64,000 bases of DNA from contig NZ_FRAU01000008.1 in NCBI RefSeq assembly GCF_900142415.1, positions 65,013 through 129,012 of the forward strand. Reading direction: 5' to 3'. The notes beneath the pieces were generated by a model that saw only the letters and a list, made by a program, of their open reading frames with translations, had not been told where the DNA came from and did no database searches. This document shows, piece after piece, positions 1 to 9,345 of this stretch (position 1 is the first letter of the stretch; each line of letters opens with the position of its first letter). Source of the DNA: Rhodothermus profundi (GTDB lineage Bacteria; Bacteroidota; Rhodothermia; Rhodothermales; Rhodothermaceae). Position numbers and translations under genes: made by a program.

Positions 1-2
1 CT

Positions 3-2357
3 ACGACCACCTTCGAAGGCTGGCAGCTCTATCAGACCAAAGTGGAGAACGGGTTTTACCACCAGTTTACCCGCAACACCCTGCAATACAACAACGGAGA
101 CGGCACCTTCAGCGAAATCGGTATGTGGGCCGGGGTGGCCGCGACCGACTGGAGCTGGGCCGCGCTGATCTTTGATGCTGATCTGGATGGGTATAAGGAT
201 ATCTTTGTGGCCAACGGTATCTTCTGGGACGTGATCGATCAGGATTACCTCGAATACCTGTCGGCCGAAGAAACCATGCGGGCGGTCATTCGAGAGGAAG
301 GGGTCGATTACCTGACGCTGATCCGAAGAATGCCCTCCCATCCCCTCCCAAACTACGCCTTTCGCAACAACGGAGACCGCACGTTTACAAATCAGGCGCA
401 GGAGTGGGGGCTCGGACAACCCGGTTTTTCCAGTGGAGCCGCCTACGGGGATCTGGACGGCGATGGCGATCTGGACCTGATTGTCAACGACGTGAACGGG
501 CCGGCGCGCGTCTACCGCAACCAGGCCCGGGAACGATTGGGAAGACGCTTTCTGCAGGTGCAACTGGTGGGCACGCCGCCTAATACTCAGGGAATCGGGG
601 CCCAGGTGACAGTACTGGCAGGAGAGCAGCGCTTCTACCAGGAGCAGATGCCCAACCGGGGGTTCCAGTCGTCCGTGGATCCGGTGCTGACCTTTGGGCT
701 GGGAAGCCTGGACACCGTGGATGCGGTGGTTGTGGTCTGGCCCGACGGCCGCTACGAGATGCGTCGTCACGTAGCCACCAACCAGCGGCTGGTCTTCCGG
801 CAGGAAGAGGCCCTGGTCGGTCAGCCTGACGAGCCGCTGGTCCCGGCACGGGCGAGGCCCCGCTTTGTAGAGGTTACCGAACGGGTTGCCCTGCATTACC
901 GCCACCAGGAAGATGCCTTCGTGGACTTTCTGCGCGAAGGACTCATGCCCTGGATGCGTTCCCGTGAGGGGCCGCGTGTGGCCGTAGGGGATGTAAATGG
1001 CGACGGGCGTGACGATTTCTATCTGGGAGGAGCCAAAGGCTTTCCGGGAGCGCTTTTTGTCCAGCAGCCTGATGGTCGGTTCGCACGCACCAATGAGGCC
1101 CTGTTTGCCGTGGATGCGCTCTCCGAGGATATAGGCGCCGTGTTTTTCGACGCGGATGGGGACGGGGATCTGGACCTGTACGTGGTCAGTGGTGGCAATG
1201 CTTACGCCCCCCGGGCCCCGGCCCTCCAGGATCGGCTGTACCTGAACGATGGGCAGGGACGCTTCCGAAAGGCTGTAAACCACCTGCCGCGCATTCGCAG
1301 CAGCGGCGGACCCGTAGCAGCGGCCGACTATGATGGAGACGGCGATGTCGATCTGTTTGTGGGAGGACGCGTTGAGCCCTGGTTCTATGGCCAGGCGCCG
1401 GAAAGCCTGCTGCTACTTAATAACGGGCAGGGACGCTTTACCAACGTCGCCGATGCGCAGGCACCGGGTCTGTCCCGCGTAGGCATGGTGACCGACGCGG
1501 CCTGGGCGGACTTTGACGGCGACGGACAGCTTGACCTGCTCGTCGTGGGCGAATGGATGCCACTCACGATCTTCCGCAATACCGGAAACGGTCGGCTGGA
1601 ACGCTGGGAGCTACCCGACCTGGCCACCACTTCGGGCATCTGGCACCGCGTAGCGGTGGCGGACTTCGACGGCGATGGTGATCCAGACTTTATCGCGGCA
1701 AATCTGGGGCTGAATACGCCCCTGAAAGCGTCTCCGGAGACACCGCTTCGGCTTTTTGTGAAGGACTTTGATCAAAACGGCTTTGCGGATCACCTGTTGG
1801 CCCGTCCCGAAAGCACCGCTGTTGGATGGCGGCACCGTCCCCTGAACCTGCGCCGCGAACTGCTGGGCCAGTTGCCTTTTCTCCGCGCCCGCATTCCTTC
1901 GCATGCCGCCTATGCGCGCATGATGTTAGAAGATTTTCTACAACCAGAGGAGCTGGAAGGCGCAGTGGTGCTGGAGGTGCAGGAATTGCGCAGCCTGTAC
2001 GTAGAAAACCGCGGAAACGGACGTTTCCGACTGCATCCACTGCCGGCTGAAGCCCAGTGGGCTCCGCTTTACGGGTTGCTGGTGGATGATTTTGACGGGG
2101 ATGGTCATCTGGATGTGCTGGCCGGAGGCAACTTCCGGTGGGCGCAGACAGGACTTGGCCTGATGGAAGCGATCTACGGCCTCTGGCTCAAAGGGGATGG
2201 ACAGGGACATTTTGCGGTGATACCGCCGCGCGACAGTGGCTTTTTTGTGCGCGGTGAAGTGCGGGATCTGCAGCAACTTGCGCGTCCCGGCCAGCGTCCG
2301 CTGATTCTGGTGGCCCGTAATGACGACACGCCTCGGTTTTTTGTAGTGCTTCCGTAG
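3..2357 (+). CDS. FG-GAP/VCBS repeat protein with ASPIC/UnbV domain (5' truncated by window edge)
   Basis: Reading frame is open to the left edge of the window, so the start lies outside; the GTG at 42 is internal. The visible ~785 residues are a series of FG-GAP/VCBS blades with calcium-binding-type DxDGDGxxD loops (for example DGDGDLDL), with an ASPIC/UnbV domain in the middle (GIGAQVTV to FGLGSL to VVVWPDGRYE) and a second set of blades after it. It aligns throughout with the next gene, which has about 315 more N-terminal residues, so roughly that much is missing here. Such proteins are normally exported, and a beta-propeller or adhesin-like surface role is the family expectation; ligand unknown. 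Stop is 5 bases before the next start, suggesting one transcript. The short spacing and similarity suggest a tandem duplication. Confidence 0.9.
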   Translation, partial: TTTFEGWQLYQTKVENGFYHQFTRNTLQYNNGDGTFSEIGMWAGVAATDWSWAALIFDADLDGYKDIFVANGIFWDVIDQDYLEYLSAEETMRAVIREEGVDYLTLIRRMPSHPLPNYAFRNNGDRTFTNQAQEWGLGQPGFSSGAAYGDLDGDGDLDLIVNDVNGPARVYRNQARERLGRRFLQVQLVGTPPNTQGIGAQVTVLAGEQRFYQEQMPNRGFQSSVDPVLTFGLGSLDTVDAVVVVWPDGRYEMRRHVATNQRLVFRQEEALVGQPDEPLVPARARPRFVEVTERVALHYRHQEDAFVDFLREGLMPWMRSREGPRVAVGDVNGDGRDDFYLGGAKGFPGALFVQQPDGRFARTNEALFAVDALSEDIGAVFFDADGDGDLDLYVVSGGNAYAPRAPALQDRLYLNDGQGRFRKAVNHLPRIRSSGGPVAAADYDGDGDVDLFVGGRVEPWFYGQAPESLLLLNNGQGRFTNVADAQAPGLSRVGMVTDAAWADFDGDGQLDLLVVGEWMPLTIFRNTGNGRLERWELPDLATTSGIWHRVAVADFDGDGDPDFIAANLGLNTPLKASPETPLRLFVKDFDQNGFADHLLARPESTAVGWRHRPLNLRRELLGQLPFLRARIPSHAAYARMMLEDFLQPEELEGAVVLEVQELRSLYVENRGNGRFRLHPLPAEAQWAPLYGLLVDDFDGDGHLDVLAGGNFRWAQTGLGLMEAIYGLWLKGDGQGHFAVIPPRDSGFFVRGEVRDLQQLARPGQRPLILVARNDDTPRFFVVLP

Positions 2358-2362
2358 AAACG

Positions 2363-5300
2363 ATGCGAAAAACCTTCCTGCTGCTATGGCTGGCAGGCCT
2401 GGTCGCCTGTCGACCTGATGAACCTCCGCTATTTGAACAAGTGGATCCCGATCAAACGGGCATCACCTTCGTCAACGAAGTGCCCATCGACACCGCCTTT
2501 AACATCATCAATTACATGTACTACTATGACGGAGCAGGGGTGGCAGCAGGTGACTTCAACGGCGATGGCTGGCCCGACCTGTACTTTGTGGCCAACCGGG
2601 GCCCTAATCGGCTGTACCTGAACCGGGGCAACTGGCGCTTCGAAGACGTTACGGAAAAAGCCGGGGTGGCCGGCTCCGGCAACTGGAACACCGGCGTGGC
2701 TGTGGCCGATGTCGACGGCAACGGATGGCTTGATCTCTATCTGGTTACGTTCAGCAACTACCTGGATCGCACCGGACGCAATCAGCTCTTTCTGAATCAG
2801 GGGCCGGACGCCGAAGGAATCCCGCGTTTTCGGGAGGCAGCCGCCGAGTTCGGGCTGGATATTGCCGCCTATGGGTCGCAGGCCGTGTTTTTCGACTATG
2901 ACCGCGATGGGGATCTGGACCTGTACCTGCTGAACCGAGCGCTTCATACAGAAGAAAGCTTTGGCCCGGCCGAACGACTCCGCCATCGCTTTGATCCAAA
3001 CGCCAGTGATCGTCTGCTGCGCAACGATAACGGACACTTTGTGGATGTAACGACCGAAGCCGGGATTGTGGATGGGCTGATCGGGTATGGCCTGGGCGTG
3101 GTCGTGAGCGATCTGGATCAGGACGGCTGGCCCGATCTGTATGTGGCCAACGACTTTCACGAGGACGACCGGATCTATCGCAACAACGGCGACGGCACCT
3201 TCACGGACGTGCTGCGCACCGCTACGGCCTACACCTCGCAGGCGTCTATGGGAGTGGATGCCGGCGACGTCGATAACGATGGGCTGCCGGACCTGGTCGT
3301 GCTCGACATGATGCCCTTTGATCCGGCCATTTTCAAAACAGCCGATGGGCCCGAATCGTTTGAGTTGTTCCAGCGCAAGCGACAGTTCGGGTATCACCCC
3401 CAGTATCCGCACAACGTGCTGCTTCGTAACCTGGGCGCCTGGCAGTTCGTGGACGTGGCCTTTCAGGCAGGGGTGGCGGCTACCGATTGGAGCTGGGCCG
3501 CGCTACTGGCCGACCTGGACAACGACGGCTATCAGGATCTCTTGGTCACCAACGGCATCTACCACCGACCGAACGACCTGGACTATATCCGCTATGTAGG
3601 ACAGCCCGAGGTGCAACAAGCCCTGGCGCAGGGGCTCTCGCCGGAACTGCTCAAAGAGCTGCTTCGCCATATGCCCCGGGTGCCCCAGCCCAATTTTGCA
3701 TTTCACAACAACAGAGATGGCACGTTTACCAACCGAGCTCAAGCATGGGGGCTGGGACGACCGGGTTTCTCAACCGGGGCCGTATATGTGGACCTGGATC
3801 GCGATGGGGATCTGGACCTGGTCACCAACGAAATCAACGCGCCCGCTGCTGTCTACCGCAACCATGTCCGCGAGCGGACGGGGGCGCACTACCTGCGGCT
3901 TGTGCTTGAGGGAGAGGGGATGAACCGACTGGGCATCGGGGCCCGGGTAACCCTGCACTACGGAGACAGCCTGCAACTGCGCGAGCAGCAGCCTGTGCGC
4001 GGCTGGCTCTCTTCAGTCGAGCCGGTGCTGCACTTCGGGCTGGGCACCCGTGCGCAGGTAGACTCGGTAGTGGTCGTCTGGCCCGATGGCCGCTGCGAGG
4101 TGCGTCGGAACGTGGCAGCCGATCAGACGCTGGTCTTTCGGCAGGCCGATGCGCAGCAGCGATGTCCGTCCCCACCGTCTGCGCCTCTCCTTTTCCAGGA
4201 TCTGACGGAGAGGGCGGGACTCCCGTACCGCCATAAGGAAAATGCCTTCGTAGACTTCACGCGAGAGCCGCTGCAACCGCACCGGCTTTCGCGGGAAGGG
4301 CCTGCGCTGGCCGTAGGTGACGTGAATGGAGATGGGCTGGGGGATGTTTTTCTGGGAGGAGCTAAGTGGCAGCCTGCCCGGCTGCTGGTGCAGCAACCCG
4401 ACGGAACATTTCAATCGACTAACGAAGCGCTCTGGGAGGAGGAAAGCCGCTACGAGGATGTAGATGCCCTCTTCTTTGATGCCGATGGCGACGGCGATCT
4501 GGACCTGTACGTGGTCAGTGCAGGCAACGAGTGGTGGGGCCAGGCCGAAGCGCTGCGGGACCGGCTCTATCGCAATGACGGCCACGGACGGTTTGTCCGG
4601 GATGAGCAGGCGCTTCCTGATCTGTTTGCAAACGGGTGCTGCGTGCGCGCGGCCGACTACGATCGCGATGGCGATCTGGATTTGTTCGTAGGCGGACGGG
4701 TCGAGGCGCGTCGCTACGGAGAAGATCCCCGCAGTTACCTGCTGGAAAACCAGGGAAATGGCACCTTCGTGGATGTTACCGAAACACGGGCGCCTGCGCT
4801 GGCCCGCGTGGGGATGGTGACCGATGCCGCCTGGGGCGACTTCAACGGTGATGGACGGCTCGATTTGCTGGTGGTGGGCGAGTGGCTGCCCCTGACGTTG
4901 TTCTTCCAGGAGCAGAATGGTCGGCTGACGCCCGTTTATCTGGAAAATACCGAGGGGTGGTGGTTCAGCGTGCAGGTAGCCGACCTGGATCGCGACGGGG
5001 ATCTGGACTTTGTAGCTGGCAATCTAGGGCTGAACGCGACGCTGCAGGCAACCCCTGAGCGACCTGTTCAGCTTTATCTGCACGACTTCGATCAGAACGG
5101 CCATCCTGATCCCCTGTTGGTCGCATACTGGGGAGAGCAAGCCTATCCGGTAGCGACCATTGATCTGCTGGCGCGACGCTTTCCGGCGCTGGGCCGGCGG
5201 TTTGCCAGCTATCATGACTGGGGCGCCCGAACCCTGGCAGAGCTTTTTGGAGAGGAGGCTGTGCAACAGGCAACCATTCGGCGGGCCTATACTTTTGCAT

Positions 5301-5743
5301 CGGTCTGGGCCGAAAATGACGGGCAGGGCCATTTCACGCTCCATGTGCTGCCCGAGGCAGCGCAATGGTTTCCGGTGCGCGCGCTGCTGGTAGCCGATCT
5401 GACCGGAGACGGTCGGCTGGATGTCATAGCAGCCGGTAACTTTGACGAGGCCAATCCAGCGTTAGGACACTATGGCCACGGACCGGGCGTTGTGCTGGTG
5501 CAGCAGGCGGCGGGAGCCTTTACAGCCTTACGGCCTGGCACTTCGGGGCTGGTGCTACGTGGCCAGGTGCGCCACCTTGCCTGGCTGCAACGTCCGGAGG
5601 GAGGGCAGTGGCTGCTGGTAGCACGTAACGATGCCCCGCTTCAGGTTCTGGCAGTGCATACAAAGCGAAAAGCACCGCTGGAGGGAGCTGCCCCCTCGGC
5701 CGGCCTGTCGGAAGGAGACCCATCCAGGTTGCAGACATATTGA
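2363..5743 (+). CDS. Large FG-GAP/VCBS lipoprotein with ASPIC/UnbV domain
   Basis: 1126 residues. The N-terminus is a lipoprotein signal peptide with lipobox LVAC (Cys16), so the protein should be anchored to the outer or inner membrane. Two runs of FG-GAP/VCBS repeats (N-terminal ~50-500 and C-terminal ~600-1090), each rich in DxDxDG calcium-type loops, flank a central ASPIC/UnbV domain at about residues 520-590 (GIGARVTL, FGLGTR, VVVWPDGR). It is the complete paralogue of the truncated gene just upstream. The biochemical role of this family is not established; in Bacteroidota such proteins often lie near TonB-dependent receptors, as here (receptor starts ~260 bases downstream). A surface-binding or scaffold role is inference. 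Confidence 0.92.
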   Translation: MRKTFLLLWLAGLVACRPDEPPLFEQVDPDQTGITFVNEVPIDTAFNIINYMYYYDGAGVAAGDFNGDGWPDLYFVANRGPNRLYLNRGNWRFEDVTEKAGVAGSGNWNTGVAVADVDGNGWLDLYLVTFSNYLDRTGRNQLFLNQGPDAEGIPRFREAAAEFGLDIAAYGSQAVFFDYDRDGDLDLYLLNRALHTEESFGPAERLRHRFDPNASDRLLRNDNGHFVDVTTEAGIVDGLIGYGLGVVVSDLDQDGWPDLYVANDFHEDDRIYRNNGDGTFTDVLRTATAYTSQASMGVDAGDVDNDGLPDLVVLDMMPFDPAIFKTADGPESFELFQRKRQFGYHPQYPHNVLLRNLGAWQFVDVAFQAGVAATDWSWAALLADLDNDGYQDLLVTNGIYHRPNDLDYIRYVGQPEVQQALAQGLSPELLKELLRHMPRVPQPNFAFHNNRDGTFTNRAQAWGLGRPGFSTGAVYVDLDRDGDLDLVTNEINAPAAVYRNHVRERTGAHYLRLVLEGEGMNRLGIGARVTLHYGDSLQLREQQPVRGWLSSVEPVLHFGLGTRAQVDSVVVVWPDGRCEVRRNVAADQTLVFRQADAQQRCPSPPSAPLLFQDLTERAGLPYRHKENAFVDFTREPLQPHRLSREGPALAVGDVNGDGLGDVFLGGAKWQPARLLVQQPDGTFQSTNEALWEEESRYEDVDALFFDADGDGDLDLYVVSAGNEWWGQAEALRDRLYRNDGHGRFVRDEQALPDLFANGCCVRAADYDRDGDLDLFVGGRVEARRYGEDPRSYLLENQGNGTFVDVTETRAPALARVGMVTDAAWGDFNGDGRLDLLVVGEWLPLTLFFQEQNGRLTPVYLENTEGWWFSVQVADLDRDGDLDFVAGNLGLNATLQATPERPVQLYLHDFDQNGHPDPLLVAYWGEQAYPVATIDLLARRFPALGRRFASYHDWGARTLAELFGEEAVQQATIRRAYTFASVWAENDGQGHFTLHVLPEAAQWFPVRALLVADLTGDGRLDVIAAGNFDEANPALGHYGHGPGVVLVQQAAGAFTALRPGTSGLVLRGQVRHLAWLQRPEGGQWLLVARNDAPLQVLAVHTKRKAPLEGAAPSAGLSEGDPSRLQTY

Positions 5744-6000
5744 TCCAGGATTGTCTGGGAGAGCGGGCAAGGCTGCGTGCAGTTTTAGAGGAGCTTTGCA
5801 GCCGGACAGATGCCGGGGTAGAGGAGAGCGTTCTGGTAAGCCAGATTTTTTTGATCCAGGCTATTTTGAAGATTCTATCAAAGAAGTGGAGGAGGTTGGA
5901 GGCCAGAATGCACTTTTGTTAAAATTATTTGAAGCTTGAATAAATTAAAATGATTAATTAATTTCTTTCGCGAAATCTTGAAAACCAACATGAGGCATCC
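5744..6000. other. Intergenic region, AT-rich toward its 3' end
   Basis: 257 bases between the ASPIC/UnbV gene and the TonB-dependent receptor. The last ~90 bases (from about 5915) are conspicuously AT-rich compared with the GC-rich genes around them and probably carry the promoter of the receptor gene. I could not fit a clean Bacteroidota -33/-7 pair. A short TTG-initiated frame (5740-5922) exists but has no ribosome-binding site or recognisable family and was not called. Confidence 0.4.
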
Positions 6001-9000
6001 ATGAAACGCGCGCTACGAACCCTGGGCACGCTGCTACTGGTCGGCTGTTGGACGGCTGGAGCATGGGCTCAGACCGGTAAGATCACCGGTCGCGTGGTTG
6101 ATGCCCGTACAGGAGAGCCTCTGCCTGGAGTGAACGTGGTCATTGAAGGGACCACGATGGGTGCTACGACTGACATTGAGGGCTACTATACCATCATCAA
6201 TGTGCGTCCGGGCACCTATACCCTTCGCGCCTCTTTTGTGGGCTATGTGCCGCAGGTGGTTGAAAATGTGCAAGTTGACGTGGGGTTGACCACAGAAGTG
6301 AACTTTACCCTGCAGGAGACGGCGATTGGGCTGGAAGAGGTTGTGGTGCAGGCTACGCGGCCGATTGTGCAGCCCGATGTTTCTGCCAGCATTGTCAACA
6401 TTGATGCAACGGTGATTGAGGCCCTGCCGGTTGCCACCGATGTGGTGCAGGTAATCGGGTTGCAGCCCGGGTTTGAGCCAGGGCTCGTGGTGCGCGGCTA
6501 TGGAGGCAACCAGATTGCCTTTTTGCTTGACGGGATGAACCTGGCCGATCCGCGCACAAACGCTCCCTTCACGGGCGTCAGCTTTACGGCGGTAGAAGAA
6601 GTGCAGGCGCAGACTGGAGGCTTTACGGCCGAGTATGGGAACGTGCGCTCCGGACTCATTAATGTCGTGATGAAGGAGCCGCGCACGAATCGCTATACCG
6701 TTGATCTGATTCTGCGGTACGCACCCCCTCAGGCGAAAACCTTCAATGGCACGCCGAACGATCCAGATGCTTTCTGGGTGCGGCCGTATTTCGATCCGGC
6801 GGTGGCCATGATCGGCACGGATGCAGCCTGGGATGACTGGACAGAAAATCAATTTCCGGACTTTGAGGGATGGCAGGCTGCAGCGGCAGCGTATCCGGCC
6901 AATAATGATAGTGACCCCAGCAATGATGTAACGCCGCAGCAGTTGCAGAAGGCCTATGAATGGATGATTCGCAAGAATAATCGCATCGACGATCCAGACT
7001 ATCAGATTGACGGTACCATTACAGGGCCCGTCCCGGGTCTTGGGCCTTCTCTGGGAAATTTACGCTTCCTGATCTCCCATCGGCGCACGCAGACGGCTTT
7101 TGTCATTCCGCAGCGTCGGCGGGCCTATCAGGATTACACCACGCAGGCCAAGTTCGTCTCCGATGTTGCGGCAGGAGCTAAACTGGAACTGGTAGGGCTC
7201 TGGTCGAAGCGAAAAGGACTGGTGCGTCCGGTTTCCATTGCCGATGGGGCCACAGCCGACATGGTAGATGGAAGCACGCCCGTCTATCCATGGGATGGAC
7301 GTAATTACCTGGAAAATATGATTTTTGCCGGAGGGGAAGGCATTGAGGACCATGTCGCTCGCGCCGCCCTTTTCGGTGACTGGGTCATCAACCCGATGGA
7401 TATTAACTATACGCTTTATGGCGCCAAGTTTACGCATGCTCTGACGCCCAATACGTTCTACGAGGTGCAGCTGCAACGGGTGCAGACCGAGTACCTGACC
7501 GGTCATATTCCCTACCGAAAGCCCGATCCTGTTGTCTGCGTAACTCCCGAACCAGCCATTCGGCCCATCGACGATCCAGCCTGCCAGGCGCCCAATGTGA
7601 TCCGGTTGAATGAGGCGCCGTTCGGCTATGAGCCTAAGGGAATGCAGGATGGCCTGAGCGCTAACGGCCTGCGCATCGGGGGGCATGGAGGTGTTGCCTA
7701 TGATACGTCACAGGTATCCCGCTGGGTCTTTGGCGCTTCGGTGACCAGCCAGCTTAACCGCTACCTGCAAGTAAAAGGAGGTGTTGAGTTCCATGTAAGT
7801 GACTACAACATGAATTATGGCGAAGACGATCCGTTCTTTGTGCATCATGCCAATCCGAAATATCGCTGGCATCGAAAGCCCCAGCAGGGAGCTGCGTATC
7901 TGCAGAGCAAGCTGGAATTCAAAGGACTGATTGCGAACCTGGGCGTTCGCCTCGACTACTTCAACCCGAGCGGCAGGTGGTATGTCTACGAGCCGTATGA
8001 TCGCGCCTTTACGCCGGTAATCGGAGCGGACAAAATCGATGAGGTGCTGCCCCGAGAGCCGGTCAAAAAACAATTCACGCTGAGCCCACGGCTGGGAATT
8101 TCCTTTCCGGTTTCAGAAAACAGCAAGCTGTACTTCAACTATGGGCACTTCCGACAGATGCCTGATCCCGTTCCTCTGTTTGAAGTCGAAAAAGTCTCCA
8201 GTGGAGCGGTAGGGCGCATTGGTAATCCCAATCTACCGTTGCAGAAAACCGTTGCCTACGAGCTGGGCTTCGAGCAGAACCTGTTCGACATGTTTCTGCT
8301 CCGCATCGCTGGCTACTACCGCGACGTGTCGCTGCAGGCGCGCAATATCAACTTCGAAAGTATTGACGGGGAGGTAGACTACTGGGTGGCGCGGCCCTGG
8401 AATTATGGCGATGTGCGCGGTTTTGAAATTTCCATCGCCAAAAACCGAGGGCGCTGGATTCAGGGCTTTATCAACTATACCTACATGTCCCGTAAAGCCG
8501 GGAATTTCGGCTTTACCTACAACTATGAAAATCCGGTTCAGCAACAGCAGTATCTGCTGACAACTGTGGACCATTATCAGAGCAAGCCGATTCCTGAGCC
8601 GTTTGCTCGTTTTAATCTGGATTTTGTCACGCCCGAAGATTACGGCCCGAACTATAACGGCTTTCGACCCCTGGCTGGATGGCGCCTGAGTCTGCTGGGG
8701 GAATGGCGGGCCGGGCAGGTGCTCACGTGGACCGGCCAGCAACTGGTGGAAGGAATCAGTCCGGTCCGGGGCATTGAGCACAACGTGCGCTGGAAGGACT
8801 ATTACAACTTCGATCTACGCCTGAGCAAAACATTTACGACCGATCTGGGCGAGGTGCAGTTCTTCATGGATGTAACCAACGTCTTCAACATTCGGCACAT
8901 GAACCGCTGGAGCGGTTTTACCGGGCCGGACGATCTGCGAGATTATCTGCAGTCGTTGCATCTGCCTGCAAGCACGTTTGAAGGACTGGACAGCCCGCCC

Positions 9001-9318
9001 TATCTATTCGTGCCAGGTAACGACCGTCCGGGAGATTATCGAAAGCCCGGGGTTGAGTTTGTGCCCATTGTGGTGTGCCCGCCTTCAGGCTGCACGCCGG
9101 TGGTTGGCTCCAGCGACGACCCCAACGATCCTACGCGACCGCTGTACTACCAGAACGGTACGTACTATCGCTATAACGGAAGCGAATTCGTCGAGGCCGA
9201 CCCTGACTTTGTCAAGAAGGTGCTGGAAGACAAGGCATACATCGACATGCCAAACGCCGACTTCTTCACCTTCTTCAATCCGCGTCGCGTATTCTTCGGG
9301 CTTCGGATTTCCTTCTGA
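6001..9318 (+). CDS. TonB-dependent receptor with carboxypeptidase-regulatory-like N-terminal domain
   Basis: 1105 residues. A signal peptide ends at AWA/Q (cleavage ~23/24). Residues ~27-110 form a CarboxypepD_reg-like beta-sandwich (GKITGRVVDARTGEPLPGVN, then GTYTLRASFVGY), ~115-230 the plug (FLLDGMNLADPR, TGGFTAEYGNVRSG), and the rest the outer-membrane barrel, ending in the typical aromatic terminus FFGLRISF. It would import a ligand across the outer membrane using TonB energy, or act as a SusC-type channel. No SusD-like partner follows; instead a T9SS-type cargo protein and a PorV-like protein lie downstream, apparently in the same operon (27-base and 32-base gaps). Substrate unknown. 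Confidence 0.93.
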   Translation: MKRALRTLGTLLLVGCWTAGAWAQTGKITGRVVDARTGEPLPGVNVVIEGTTMGATTDIEGYYTIINVRPGTYTLRASFVGYVPQVVENVQVDVGLTTEVNFTLQETAIGLEEVVVQATRPIVQPDVSASIVNIDATVIEALPVATDVVQVIGLQPGFEPGLVVRGYGGNQIAFLLDGMNLADPRTNAPFTGVSFTAVEEVQAQTGGFTAEYGNVRSGLINVVMKEPRTNRYTVDLILRYAPPQAKTFNGTPNDPDAFWVRPYFDPAVAMIGTDAAWDDWTENQFPDFEGWQAAAAAYPANNDSDPSNDVTPQQLQKAYEWMIRKNNRIDDPDYQIDGTITGPVPGLGPSLGNLRFLISHRRTQTAFVIPQRRRAYQDYTTQAKFVSDVAAGAKLELVGLWSKRKGLVRPVSIADGATADMVDGSTPVYPWDGRNYLENMIFAGGEGIEDHVARAALFGDWVINPMDINYTLYGAKFTHALTPNTFYEVQLQRVQTEYLTGHIPYRKPDPVVCVTPEPAIRPIDDPACQAPNVIRLNEAPFGYEPKGMQDGLSANGLRIGGHGGVAYDTSQVSRWVFGASVTSQLNRYLQVKGGVEFHVSDYNMNYGEDDPFFVHHANPKYRWHRKPQQGAAYLQSKLEFKGLIANLGVRLDYFNPSGRWYVYEPYDRAFTPVIGADKIDEVLPREPVKKQFTLSPRLGISFPVSENSKLYFNYGHFRQMPDPVPLFEVEKVSSGAVGRIGNPNLPLQKTVAYELGFEQNLFDMFLLRIAGYYRDVSLQARNINFESIDGEVDYWVARPWNYGDVRGFEISIAKNRGRWIQGFINYTYMSRKAGNFGFTYNYENPVQQQQYLLTTVDHYQSKPIPEPFARFNLDFVTPEDYGPNYNGFRPLAGWRLSLLGEWRAGQVLTWTGQQLVEGISPVRGIEHNVRWKDYYNFDLRLSKTFTTDLGEVQFFMDVTNVFNIRHMNRWSGFTGPDDLRDYLQSLHLPASTFEGLDSPPYLFVPGNDRPGDYRKPGVEFVPIVVCPPSGCTPVVGSSDDPNDPTRPLYYQNGTYYRYNGSEFVEADPDFVKKVLEDKAYIDMPNADFFTFFNPRRVFFGLRISF

Positions 9319-9345
9319 GCGCCACGTAAACAACCGAGCTGCGAT

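Noticed and set aside
5740-5939. Short frames after the ASPIC/UnbV gene
   Set aside because: Start codon TTG, no ribosome-binding site, no recognisable protein; possibly decayed sequence but not supportable.
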